Positions 29,941 to 36,976 of a DNA stretch of 36,976 nt are shown one piece after another (within the stretch, counting starts at the first letter, position 1; the number at the start of each line of letters is the position of its first letter). The DNA comes from Thermoleophilaceae bacterium (GTDB lineage: Bacteria > Actinomycetota > Thermoleophilia > Solirubrobacterales > Thermoleophilaceae), in assembly GCA_025928345.1 (NCBI GenBank), contig JAICJR010000009.1, positions 1 through 36,976 of the forward strand. Direction: 5' to 3'. A program made the position numbers and the translations under genes. A model generated the notes under the pieces. It was not told the DNA's origin. It saw only the letters and a list, made by a program, of their open reading frames with translations, and searched no databases.

Positions 29941-31539
29941 TTGACAAGCGTGCGCGAGGCCGCGTTCGAGCTGTTCCGAAACCACGGGATGACCACGATC
30001 TTCGGCAACCCCGGCTCGACCGAGCTGCCGATGCTCGCCGACTTCCCGGATGACTTTCACTACGTGCTCGGCCTGCAGGAGGCGGTGGCGGTGGGGATGG
30101 CTGACGGCTTCGCGCAGGCGTCGCGCCGCGTGACGCATGTGAACCTGCACACGGCTCCCGGGCTGGGCAACGCAATGGGGGCGATCTTCAACGCGCAGGC
30201 GAACAAGTCGCCGCTGCTCGTCACGGCGGGGCAGCAGGTGCGCGCGCAGGTCACGCTGCAGGCCAACCTCACGAACAAGGACGCCACGCGCGTGCCGCAC
30301 CCGTACGTGAAGTGGAGCCACGAGCCGCTGCGCGCGGAGGACGTGGTGCCGGCGCTGGCGCGGGCGGTGCACATGGCGTCGCTGCCACCGTCCGGGCCGG
30401 CGTTCGTCTCGTTGCCGATGGACGACTGGACCAAGGAGGTGGACGAGGTGATGACTCCGCCCGTGCTCGCGCGCTCGGTGACCGGTCGCGCGGCGGCGGA
30501 CGTAACCGCGGTGCGTGAACTCGCAAGGGCGCTGGCGGAGGCGAAGAACCCCTGCATGGTGGCCGGGCCGGACATCGACGCAAGCGGCGCGTGGGACGCC
30601 GCGATCAAGCTCGCGGAGCGCCAGAAGCTGCCGGTGTGGGCCACGCCGGCGCCGGGCGGCGGGCGCATCGGCTTCCCAGAGAGCCATCCCAACTTCCGCG
30701 GCCTGCTTGCGCCCGCGATCGGGCCGGTGGGGCAGATGCTCGAGCCGTACGACCTCGTGCTCGTGGTGGGCTCGTCGGTGTTCCCGTACTACCCCTACAT
30801 CCCGGGCGCGCCGCTGCCCGAGGGCACGCGCCTCATCGCGATCACGAACGACCCGGACGAGGCCGCGCGCGCCCCGATGGGCGACGCGATCGTGGCCGAC
30901 GTGCGGCTCACGCTCGAGGCGCTGCTCGGCGAGGTGGGGGAGACCATGCGCGAAGAGCCAGACCGCCTCGACCCGACCGAGCCCGTGGAGGTGACGAACC
31001 CGCTGAGCGGCGCGGCCGTGCACGACACGCTGTCGCAGCTGATGCCGGACGACGGCATCGCCGTGGTGGAGTCGCCGTCGAGCACGATGGCGCTGCGCAC
31101 GCGGCTGCGGCTGTCGAAGCCGGGGAGCTACTACTTCAGCTCCGCGGGCGGGCTCGGGTTCGGTCTCGCGGCCGCGATCGGCGTGCAGCTCGCGCAGCCG
31201 GAGCGTCAGGTGGTGTGCGTACTCGGAGAGGGCTCGGCCCAGTACGCGATAACCGGCTTCTGGACGGCGGCCGCCTACAAGGTGCCGGTGAAGTTCCTCA
31301 TCCTCAACAACTCGGAGTACGCGATCCTCAAGTGGTTCGCGAGCGTCGAGCAGGTGCAGGGCGCGCCGGGTCTCGACCTGCCGACCCTCGACGTGGCCGC
31401 CGTGGCGCAGGGCTACGGCGTGCCGTCGGCGCGCGCGTCGTCGCGCGACGAGCTGCACTCCGCGCTGTCAGATGCATTCGGCGCGGACGGCCCGCGGCTC
31501 GTCGAGGTGAAGGTCGAGCCCGGGATGTCGATCCTTTGA
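29941..31539 (+). CDS. mdlC: Benzoylformate decarboxylase (ThDP enzyme)
   Basis: The 532-aa protein follows the three-domain ThDP decarboxylase plan. Catalytic-site words agree with Pseudomonas putida BFDC as I recall it: FGNPGSTELPML (Ser26 equivalent), GLQEAVAVGMADG (Glu47), NLHTAPGLGNAMGA (His70) and FPESHPNFRG (His281). The cofactor loop reads LGEGSAQYA and ends NNSEYAILKWF, where the usual GDG is GEG and the later Thr ligand is Glu, an uncommon pair of changes near the Mg2+ site. Expected reaction: benzoylformate to benzaldehyde and CO2. TTG 29941 is the likely start, because AGAGGAG lies 5 nt upstream; GTG 29935 overlaps that site. The stop overlaps the dehydrogenase start (TTGA). Another 2-oxo acid remains possible as substrate. 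Confidence 0.85.
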   Translation: MTSVREAAFELFRNHGMTTIFGNPGSTELPMLADFPDDFHYVLGLQEAVAVGMADGFAQASRRVTHVNLHTAPGLGNAMGAIFNAQANKSPLLVTAGQQVRAQVTLQANLTNKDATRVPHPYVKWSHEPLRAEDVVPALARAVHMASLPPSGPAFVSLPMDDWTKEVDEVMTPPVLARSVTGRAAADVTAVRELARALAEAKNPCMVAGPDIDASGAWDAAIKLAERQKLPVWATPAPGGGRIGFPESHPNFRGLLAPAIGPVGQMLEPYDLVLVVGSSVFPYYPYIPGAPLPEGTRLIAITNDPDEAARAPMGDAIVADVRLTLEALLGEVGETMREEPDRLDPTEPVEVTNPLSGAAVHDTLSQLMPDDGIAVVESPSSTMALRTRLRLSKPGSYYFSSAGGLGFGLAAAIGVQLAQPERQVVCVLGEGSAQYAITGFWTAAAYKVPVKFLILNNSEYAILKWFASVEQVQGAPGLDLPTLDVAAVAQGYGVPSARASSRDELHSALSDAFGADGPRLVEVKVEPGMSIL

Positions 31540-34391
31540 CCGCGCTCGCGCCGGACCCCGCGCGGATCGGCCGGCCGGACGTTCCGCCCGCGTCCGACCG
31601 CGCGCCGGACAGCCTCGCCGGCGGCACAGCGGAGCCGCTCCGCTCGGACCTCGTGCGCCTGCTGGGTGAGGACCGCGTGCTCGCGCGCGCGTCGGACATC
31701 ATCCGCTACGCCTCCGACGCGAGCCCGTACCGCAAGTTTCCGCAGGTTGTGGTGATGGCGCATGGCGTGGACGACGTGCTGAAGACGATCGGCTACGCCC
31801 GCGAGCACGGCATGCACCTCACCTTCCGCGGCGGCGGCACGAGCCTGAACGGGCAGGGGCAGACGGACGGGATCCTCGTGGACGTGCGCCGCCACTGGTT
31901 CGGCGTGGAGGTGGAGGACGAGGGCCGCCGGGCGCGTCTCAAGCCGGGAACGCTCGTGGGCATGGCGAACCGCATCCTGCGCCCGCACGGGTACCTGCTC
32001 GGGCCGGATCCTGCGAGCAAGGACATCGCCACCGTGGGCGCCGTGATCGCCAACAACTCAGGCGGCATGCGCTGCGGGGTGACGTGGGACGCCTATTCGA
32101 CCGTGCGCGGCATGAAGCTCGTGCTCGCCTCCGGCACGGTGATCGACACCGAGGCAGGCGACGCCGAGGAGCGCTTCGCCGAGGCCGAGCCGGAGCTGGC
32201 GCAGGGCCTGATCGAGATCCGCGACGAGCTGCGCGCCGACGACGAGCTGGCCGAGCGCGTGCGGCGCAAGTTCGAGATCAAGAACACCACCGGCTACCGC
32301 CTGTGCGCGTTCCTCGACGCTGACACGCCGCTCGAGATCTTCCGCCGCGTGGTGGTGGGCTCTGAGGGCACGCTCGCCTTCATCGCCGAGGCCGTGATGG
32401 AGACACGTCCCGACCCGCCGCGCACCACGGTGTCATGGCTCCACTTCGGCTCGATCGACGAGGCGATGACGCCCGTGGGGCAGCTGGTGGACGCAGAGGC
32501 GCGCGCGGTCGAGCTGATGGTGGCGCCCGCGCTGATCGCCGCAGCGCACAACATCCAGGGCACGCCCGAGTACTGGAAGGAGCTGCCGCCGGAGTCCGCC
32601 GCCCTGCTCGTGGAGTTCGGCGGCGATGACGACGCGGAGCTCGACGCGCACGTGATGGCGGCAGATCGCATCCTGGCCGAGTACGAGCTGCTGCGGGAGG
32701 CCGACTGGACGAAGGACGCTGAGGCGATCGAGCTGGCATGGGGTGTGCGCGAGGGCCTGCACGGACTAGTGGGCCGCTTCCGCCCGCCGGAGACGGCGCT
32801 CATTATCGAGGACGTGTGCGTGCGGCCAGACCGCGTGGCTGAGTGTGCGCGCGAGGTCCAGGCCCTGCTCGGCGAGCACGGCTTCCTGCCGGGCGTGGCG
32901 GGGCACGCGTCGGCGGGCAATCTCCACTTCCAGCTCACGCCGGACTTCGCCAAGGACGAGGATCGCGAGCGCTACGAGGCCTTCATGGAGAAGCTCGGCG
33001 AACTGATCCTCGACAAGTACGACGGCTCGATGAAGGCCGAGCACGGCACCGGCCTGGCGATGACGCCGTGGGTGGAGCGCGAGTGGGGCGAGAAGGCCAC
33101 CGAGATGATGTGGCGGGTGAAGCAGCTCGCCGACCCCGACGGCGTGCTCAACCCAGGTGTGGTGCTGAACCGCGACCCGGAGGCCCACCTCTCCAACTTC
33201 AAGATCCAGCCGATGATCGAAGAGGTGGCCGCGCACTGCGTGGAGTGCGGCTTCTGCGAGCCGGTGTGCCCGAGCCGCAACGTCACCACCACGCCGCGCC
33301 AGCGCATCGTGCTGCGCCGCGAGATGGCTCGTCAGGAAGACGGGTCGCCGGTGTACGAGGCGCTGCTCCGCGAGTACGAGTACGACGGGATCCAGACATG
33401 CGCGGCGGACGGCACCTGCGCGCCTTCTTGCCCGCTGGCGATCGACACCGGGCTGATGATCAAGGAGTTCCGCGTGCGCGAGCGGACCGAGCGGGAGGAG
33501 CGCGTGGCGCTCAATTTGGCGAAGCGATGGGGCGCGGTAGAGGGCGCGGCCCGCGCCGGGCTTCGGGTGCCGGGTGCCGGAACCGTCTCCAGCGCTCTTC
33601 GCAAGCGTGTGAGCTCGGAGGTCGTGCCGTCGTTCCCTGACGCCATGCCGCCGCCCGCGCCCGCGCTCCCGCAGACATCGCGTGAGGGTGCTGCCGCCGT
33701 GTACATGCCGGCGTGCATCAACCGCATCTTCGGGAACCCGGACGGGAGGCCGAAGCACCCGTCGCTGCCGGAGGCGCTCGTGGAGGTGTCGAAGCGCGCC
33801 GGGCTGCCGCTGTGGATCCCGAAGGACGCCGCGGGCAACTGCTGCGCCGTGCCCTGGAGCTCGAAGGGCTACACGCGCGGCAAGGAGTTCATGTCGCAGC
33901 GCATGCGCGAGTCGCTGCTGCGATGGACCGACGGCGGCGAGCTGCCGTTCGTGATCGACGCCAGCTCGTGCGCGCACGGGCTGCTCCAGGACGTGGGGGC
34001 CGAGGTGGAGGTGCTCGACTCGATCGCCTGGGTGCACGACCGCCTGCTGCCGGAGCTCGAGGTGAAGCGGCGCGTGGGCTCGGTGGCGGTCCACCCGACG
34101 TGCTCCGCGGGCCACATGCGGCTCTCGACCAAGCTCGACGCGGTGGCACGGGCGCTTGCCGACGAGGTAGTCGTCCCGGTCGGGACCACCTGCTGCGGCA
34201 TGGCGGGCGACCGCGGGCTGCTCCACCCGGAGCTGCCGGAGTCGGCGCTGCGCGATGTTAAGACGGAGCTCGAGGGCAGGCAGCTCGACGCCTGCGTGTC
34301 GAGCAACCGCACCTGCGAGCTGGGCCTGCAGCAGGTGACCGGCCGCCCGTACGCATCCTTTGTTTTCCTGCTTGAGGAGTTGACGCGATGA
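31536..34391 (+). CDS. FAD/Fe-S D-2-hydroxyacid dehydrogenase (Dld/GlpC fusion)
   Basis: This 951-aa protein joins an FAD-linked oxidase with an iron-sulfur and CCG half. Order: FAD_binding_4 (LTFRGGGTSLNGQGQTDGIL; GAVIANNSGGMRCG; VVGSEGTLAFIAEAV), FAD-oxidase C-terminal domain (GHASAGNLHFQL; KAEHGTGLAM; PDGVLNPGVVL), two 4Fe-4S motifs (CVECGFCEPVCP; CAADGTCAPSCP), and two CCG domains (NCCAVPW; TTCCGMAGD). The whole resembles D-lactate dehydrogenases that pass electrons to quinones at the membrane. With mdlC before it, the natural reading is a D-mandelate or other aromatic D-2-hydroxyacid dehydrogenase that supplies the 2-oxo acid (inference). TTG 31536 is the preferred start, overlapping the mdlC stop by 4 bp; the long frame from 30591 is a shadow of mdlC. 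Confidence 0.87.
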   Translation: MTALAPDPARIGRPDVPPASDRAPDSLAGGTAEPLRSDLVRLLGEDRVLARASDIIRYASDASPYRKFPQVVVMAHGVDDVLKTIGYAREHGMHLTFRGGGTSLNGQGQTDGILVDVRRHWFGVEVEDEGRRARLKPGTLVGMANRILRPHGYLLGPDPASKDIATVGAVIANNSGGMRCGVTWDAYSTVRGMKLVLASGTVIDTEAGDAEERFAEAEPELAQGLIEIRDELRADDELAERVRRKFEIKNTTGYRLCAFLDADTPLEIFRRVVVGSEGTLAFIAEAVMETRPDPPRTTVSWLHFGSIDEAMTPVGQLVDAEARAVELMVAPALIAAAHNIQGTPEYWKELPPESAALLVEFGGDDDAELDAHVMAADRILAEYELLREADWTKDAEAIELAWGVREGLHGLVGRFRPPETALIIEDVCVRPDRVAECAREVQALLGEHGFLPGVAGHASAGNLHFQLTPDFAKDEDRERYEAFMEKLGELILDKYDGSMKAEHGTGLAMTPWVEREWGEKATEMMWRVKQLADPDGVLNPGVVLNRDPEAHLSNFKIQPMIEEVAAHCVECGFCEPVCPSRNVTTTPRQRIVLRREMARQEDGSPVYEALLREYEYDGIQTCAADGTCAPSCPLAIDTGLMIKEFRVRERTEREERVALNLAKRWGAVEGAARAGLRVPGAGTVSSALRKRVSSEVVPSFPDAMPPPAPALPQTSREGAAAVYMPACINRIFGNPDGRPKHPSLPEALVEVSKRAGLPLWIPKDAAGNCCAVPWSSKGYTRGKEFMSQRMRESLLRWTDGGELPFVIDASSCAHGLLQDVGAEVEVLDSIAWVHDRLLPELEVKRRVGSVAVHPTCSAGHMRLSTKLDAVARALADEVVVPVGTTCCGMAGDRGLLHPELPESALRDVKTELEGRQLDACVSSNRTCELGLQQVTGRPYASFVFLLEELTR
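33561..33581. repeat. Short heptamer repeat in the dehydrogenase linker
   Basis: Units CTTCGGG, TGCCGGG, TGCCGGA lie in the linker between the Fe-S and CCG parts of the dehydrogenase (coding GLRVPGAG). The unit is a close relative of the repeat at 26951-26978. Confidence 0.45.
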
Positions 34392-35128
34392 CGAGCTCGA
34401 CCATCGACATCCAGATGCCCGACGGCGTTGCCGACGCCTATCTCACGTGTCCGGATGACGACCAGCGACATCCAGGCGTGCTCTTCCTCATGGACGCCTA
34501 CGGGCTGCGGGTGCGCATCGAGGAGATGGCGGACCGGATCGCCGAGCGCGGCTACGCGGTGCTCGCCCCGAACGTCTTCTACCGCGCCGGCCGCTCGCCC
34601 GTCCTCCCGTTCCCGGACATGAGCAAGGAGGACGCCCGCACGGAGTTCTTCAGCAAGGTGAGGCCGCTGATGGGCGAGCTCACGCCAGAGCACCTCGCCG
34701 CCGACGGCGCGGCCTACCTCGACGAGCTGGCGAAGGTGGCTGACGAGCCGTTCGCGATCACGGGCTACTGCATGGGCGTGCGTCTGGGAATGCGGATAGC
34801 CGCCGCGCACCCCGACCGCGTGAGCGCGCTCGCGGGCTTCCACGGCGGCGGCCTCGTGACCGACGATCCGGCGAGCCCGCACCTCGCGGCCGCCGACCTT
34901 CGCGCCGAGCTCTACTTCGGGCACGCGGACAACGACCGGAGCAACAGCCCGGAGCAGATCGCGGCGCTTGACGAGGCGCTCGACGCGGCAGGCGTGAAGC
35001 ACACCACCGAGCTGTACGAAGGCGCCCCGCACGGCTACACGATGTCGGACACGCCCGCCTACAACGAGGCGGCCGCGGAGCGGCACTTCGAGGCGCTGTT
35101 CGACCTGCTCGAGCGCGCCCTAGCGTAG
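34388..35128 (+). CDS. Dienelactone hydrolase family protein
   Basis: The 246-aa alpha/beta hydrolase has the dienelactone-hydrolase triad: nucleophile Cys in GYCMG, Asp in GHADND and His in GAPHGYTM. Early segment HPGVLFLMDAYGLR and ERGYAVLAPNVFYR are typical of the family. DLH enzymes open lactones made in aromatic ring degradation; many relatives act on other esters. ATG 34388 overlaps the dehydrogenase stop (ATGA), with GAGGAG 9 nt upstream. It therefore belongs to one operon with the mdlC-like decarboxylase and the D-2-hydroxyacid dehydrogenase, which supports an aromatic catabolic role. The C-terminus is regular, and the stop lies at the edge of a 14-bp palindrome. Confidence 0.88.
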   Translation: MTSSTIDIQMPDGVADAYLTCPDDDQRHPGVLFLMDAYGLRVRIEEMADRIAERGYAVLAPNVFYRAGRSPVLPFPDMSKEDARTEFFSKVRPLMGELTPEHLAADGAAYLDELAKVADEPFAITGYCMGVRLGMRIAAAHPDRVSALAGFHGGGLVTDDPASPHLAAADLRAELYFGHADNDRSNSPEQIAALDEALDAAGVKHTTELYEGAPHGYTMSDTPAYNEAAAERHFEALFDLLERALA

Positions 35129-35154
35129 TCAGAATTCTGACACGTAAGAATTAC
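35128..35154. promoter_or_regulatory. Adjacent palindromes GTCAGAATTCTGAC and GTAAGAATTAC
   Basis: A perfect 14-bp palindrome (35128-35141, its first base being the last base of the TAG stop) is followed 2 bp later by GTAA-GAA-TTAC (35144-35154). Both contain AGAATT, in an AT-rich patch that stands out from the GC-rich surroundings. A 14-bp palindrome is expected by chance only once or twice in this window. It may be an operator for the cupredoxin gene. Confidence 0.4.
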
Positions 35155-35159
35155 CTCAC

Positions 35160-35189
35160 TTGTTGTGGCGCCGCCACCCGGTTTAGGCT
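35160..35189 (+). promoter_or_regulatory. Possible sigma-70-like promoter of the cupredoxin gene
   Basis: TTGTTG (35160-35165) and TAGGCT (35184-35189) are separated by 18 bp, about 30 bp before GTG 35220. The fit to the consensus is modest, and a GTGGC/GCCAC hairpin (35165-35177) falls in the spacer. Confidence 0.3.
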
Positions 35190-35219
35190 GCCGCCCGCTT
35201 ACAACCGAAAGGAAGGCCC

Positions 35220-36302
35220 GTGAGGTTACGTAACAGGGCGGCGTGGCTCGTCGCCACCGGTGCGGTTGCGCTCCTCGTGCCAACGGCCGCGCATGCGGCA
35301 AGCAGGGTGGTCACGATGGGGGAGCCGGCGAACACGTTGAAGACGTTCGAGAACAAGTACAGCTCAGACGTCAACGACTTCTTCCCGCATGGTGTGACGG
35401 TCCACGTCGGTGACTCGGTGCGGTTCGTCCCGACCGGTTTCCATATCGTCGATTTCCCGAAGCGAGGCTCGAGCGCACAGCCGCTCGTGACACCGACGGG
35501 TCAGACCGTCGCAGGCTCGCTCGACGCGGCAGGGTCGCCGTTCTGGTTCAACGGCCAGAAGGACTATCAGTTCAATCCGGCGCTTCTCGCGTCGAAGTTC
35601 GGCAAGAAGGTCACCTACAACGGCAAGAAGGAAGCGCTGAGCGGCTTCCCGCCCAACGGACGTCCGAAGCCGTTTACGGTGAAGTTCTCGAAGACCGGCA
35701 AGTTCACGTACTACTGCCCGTTGCACCAGGGCATGAAGGGCGTCGTGACGGTCGTGGCCAAGAGCCGCAAGGCGCCGAGCAGCAAGCAGGTGAAGTCGGC
35801 CGCCAAGAAGCAGGCGGCGCGTGACCTGAAGATCGCCAAGCGGCTCGGTAACACCAGGGTGCTGGCGGGCACCGTGGACGTGGGCTCGGCCGGTCCGCAC
35901 GGCGTTGAGTACTACGGGTTCTTCCCGAAGACGATCAACGTGTCCGCGGGCACGACCCTGAGCTTCCGGATGACGAAGGGCTCATTCGAGACGCACACCG
36001 CGTCCACCGGCCCGGACAACCCGGAGCAGCCCGGAGGCTACCTGGCGACGCTGTCGGCGGCCTTCCAGGGCGGACCGCCGCCGATCGATCCGCGGGCGGC
36101 GTACCCGAGCGATCCGCCCGGCTCGCCGGCGCATCTCACGCCGGCCTCGCACGGCAACGGGTTCTGGAACTCGGGCCCGATGGACGAGTCGAGCGCGACG
36201 CCGTTCCAGGCGTCCAACTCGGTCACGTTCAGCCAGGCCGGGACGTACCAGTTCTACTGCCTGATCCACCCGTTCATGCACGCGACGGTGGTCGTCAAGT
36301 AG
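35220..36302 (+). CDS. Secreted protein with two cupredoxin domains
   Basis: The 360-aa product has a signal peptide (LVATGAVALLVPTAAHA). It contains two plastocyanin-like domains, each with a complete type 1 copper set. Domain 1 (residues about 30-180) shows FHIVDFP with the first His and YYCPLHQGMKG with Cys, His and Met. Domain 2 (residues about 225-360) shows FETHTAS and FYCLIHPFMHATV. A Lys/Ala-rich linker (SKQVKSAAKKQAARDLKIAK) joins them. Such proteins carry electrons outside the membrane or bind copper. GTG 35220 is the likely start, with AAAGGA 6 nt upstream. It appears to be transcribed separately from the hydrolase operon. Domain 2 has an insertion of about 60 residues rich in Pro and Gly before the Cys ligand. 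Confidence 0.87.
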   Translation: MRLRNRAAWLVATGAVALLVPTAAHAASRVVTMGEPANTLKTFENKYSSDVNDFFPHGVTVHVGDSVRFVPTGFHIVDFPKRGSSAQPLVTPTGQTVAGSLDAAGSPFWFNGQKDYQFNPALLASKFGKKVTYNGKKEALSGFPPNGRPKPFTVKFSKTGKFTYYCPLHQGMKGVVTVVAKSRKAPSSKQVKSAAKKQAARDLKIAKRLGNTRVLAGTVDVGSAGPHGVEYYGFFPKTINVSAGTTLSFRMTKGSFETHTASTGPDNPEQPGGYLATLSAAFQGGPPPIDPRAAYPSDPPGSPAHLTPASHGNGFWNSGPMDESSATPFQASNSVTFSQAGTYQFYCLIHPFMHATVVVK

Positions 36303-36320
36303 AAGCAGTTCGCGAAGCTG

Positions 36321-36357
36321 GGGGCGGCGGCGCAGGCCGTCGCCCCTAGTCTTCTGT
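36321..36357 (+). terminator. Probable terminator hairpin after the cupredoxin gene
   Basis: GGGGCGGCGGC (36321-36331) pairs with GCCGTCGCCCC (36336-36346) around GCAG, an 11-bp stem with one G-U pair. The tail TAGTCTTCTGTTC is pyrimidine-rich but not a T run, so intrinsic termination is likely, not certain. It ends just before the kinase start. Confidence 0.55.
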
Positions 36358-36359
36358 TC

Positions 36360-36976
36360 ATGGCCCAGCCGCTCAATCCGGCCCTCAAGGCGGTGAGCGA
36401 TGCTGTGCTCGCGGTGGCGTCGCAGCAGTCGGTGGAGCAGGTGCTCCAGCAGCTCGTGGAGTGCGCGCGGGAGCTGGCCGGCGCGCGCTATGCGGCGCTA
36501 GGCATCCCAGACGGGGCCGGAGGCTTCAGCAAGTTCCTCACCACGGGCATGAGCGACGAGCTGGTGGCGTCGATGGGACCGCTGCCGCGAACGCACGGGA
36601 TGCTCGGCGCGATGCTCGAGGAGACGCGCCCGTTCCGCACCGACGACCTTCACAGGGACCCGCGCTTCCGCGGCTGGTGGCCGAAGGGACATCCGGACAT
36701 GCGCTCGTTCCTCGGCGTGCCGATCGTCTCGCCGGACGGCGTGATCGGCTCGTTCTACCTCACCCACAAGGAGGGCGCCGACAACTTCAGCCACGAAGAT
36801 CAGGAGCTGATCGAGCTGCTCGCCTCGCACGCCGCGATCGCGATCACGAACGCGCGCCTGTTCGAGCGAAGTCGCGAGCTGTCGATCCTCGAGGAGCGCA
36901 ACCGCCTGGCGCTCGAGCTGCACGACGCGGTGAGCCAGAAGCTGTTCAGCCTGGTGCTCACTGCTGAGTCGGTGGA
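36360..36976 (+). CDS. GAF-domain sensor histidine kinase (3' partial)
   Basis: The frame starts at ATG 36360 and runs open through the window end (205 codons seen). An N-terminal helix (AVSDAVLAVASQQSVEQVLQ) leads to a GAF domain, residues about 20-170, with ARYAALGIPDGAGGFSKFLT, RTHGMLGAMLEETRPFRTDD, RSFLGVPIVSPDGVIGSFYL and DQELIELLASHAAIAITNAR. Then comes the HisKA_3 start ILEERNRLALELHDAVSQKL with the phospho-acceptor His. The ATPase domain is outside the window. No membrane helix is seen, so it is a soluble kinase resembling the DevS/NreB group; GAF domains bind heme, nucleotides or other small ligands, and the ligand here is unknown. It begins 14 nt after a GC-rich hairpin; the ribosome site is not obvious. 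Confidence 0.87.
   Translation, partial: MAQPLNPALKAVSDAVLAVASQQSVEQVLQQLVECARELAGARYAALGIPDGAGGFSKFLTTGMSDELVASMGPLPRTHGMLGAMLEETRPFRTDDLHRDPRFRGWWPKGHPDMRSFLGVPIVSPDGVIGSFYLTHKEGADNFSHEDQELIELLASHAAIAITNARLFERSRELSILEERNRLALELHDAVSQKLFSLVLTAESV

Noticed and set aside
29863-31458. 531-aa minus-strand frame opposite the mdlC-like gene
   Set aside because: High-GC shadow; its translation is Arg/His-rich and motif-free, while the plus strand matches a ThDP decarboxylase throughout.
30591-31535. N-terminal extension of the dehydrogenase into mdlC (1266-aa reading)
   Set aside because: The extra 315 residues are an out-of-frame reading of mdlC; TTG 31536 in a TTGA overlap gives the normal family start.
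32766-34226. 486-aa minus-strand frame opposite the dehydrogenase gene
   Set aside because: Same reason: no motif, and it lies wholly inside a gene with strong FAD and Fe-S motifs.
1-36976. tRNA or rRNA genes, CRISPR arrays, IS elements, integrases, restriction or other defence genes
   Set aside because: I looked for their characteristic words and repeats on both strands and found none that I could support.

Overview
The window is very GC-rich, tightly packed DNA with actinobacterial gene content: PspC-type sensor kinases, a DrrAB-like ABC exporter, a GlxA-type regulator, a c-di-AMP riboswitch ahead of a cell-wall hydrolase, and an SLT plus DUF5715-like wall protein. My inference is a Thermoleophilia (Solirubrobacterales-like) actinobacterium. 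This rests on gene-family flavour, not on a marker gene. I see no tRNA, rRNA, IS element, integrase, phage gene or CRISPR array, so the window looks like chromosomal backbone. No stretch of more than 300 bases lacks a gene; the longest gap (19945-20192) holds the riboswitch. Many neighbours overlap by 4 bp (ATGA, GTGA, TTGA, and apparently CTGA), so translational coupling is common.

Layout. 1-5416: a partial peptidoglycan hydrolase; an ECF sigma factor with an SRPBCC protein; a divergent membrane/carboxymuconolactone-decarboxylase fusion; a secreted TAP-like alpha/beta hydrolase. 5413-8742 (minus): pdxH, a stand-alone RAM (Lrp ligand-binding) protein, a duplicated DUF4389 membrane protein and an M48 membrane protease. 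8783-14398: a FlK-like thioesterase, then a minus-strand detoxification and efflux cluster (ring-cleaving dioxygenase, MFS exporter, ABC ATPase and permease) preceded by a PAP2 phosphatase. 14556-18570: a BBE-like flavoprotein with a clear terminator, a secreted protein made of two homologous halves, a roughly 106-nt palindrome, a GlxA-type regulator and its DJ-1/PfpI paralogue.

18574-24908: an NlpC/P60 hydrolase with three peptidoglycan-binding domains under a c-di-AMP (ydaO/yuaA) riboswitch; a TMEM175-type channel; a ClpC N-domain protein with a GyrA-like tail; a nitronate monooxygenase; and a divergent sensor kinase/regulator pair. 24893-28700 (minus): an envelope-stress module resembling LiaFSR (PspC/LiaF-like protein, a 59-aa membrane protein, PspC-kinase, LuxR regulator), followed by a YceH/DUF480 gene. 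28909-36976: a membrane-anchored protein with a DUF421 protein; a mandelate-like operon (benzoylformate decarboxylase, FAD/Fe-S D-2-hydroxyacid dehydrogenase, dienelactone hydrolase); a secreted double cupredoxin; and the start of a GAF histidine kinase cut by the window end.

How it fits together: much of the window concerns the cell envelope (two wall hydrolases, a c-di-AMP switch, a K+ channel, a Lia-like stress system, a membrane protease, PAP2) and aromatic or quinone chemistry (ring-cleaving dioxygenase, CMD domain, BBE flavoprotein, mandelate-type operon). The most distinctive items are the riboswitch, the long palindrome before the GlxA gene, the ClpC-N/GyrA-like fusion, and the hidden 59-aa protein with an apparent CTG start in the Lia-like module.
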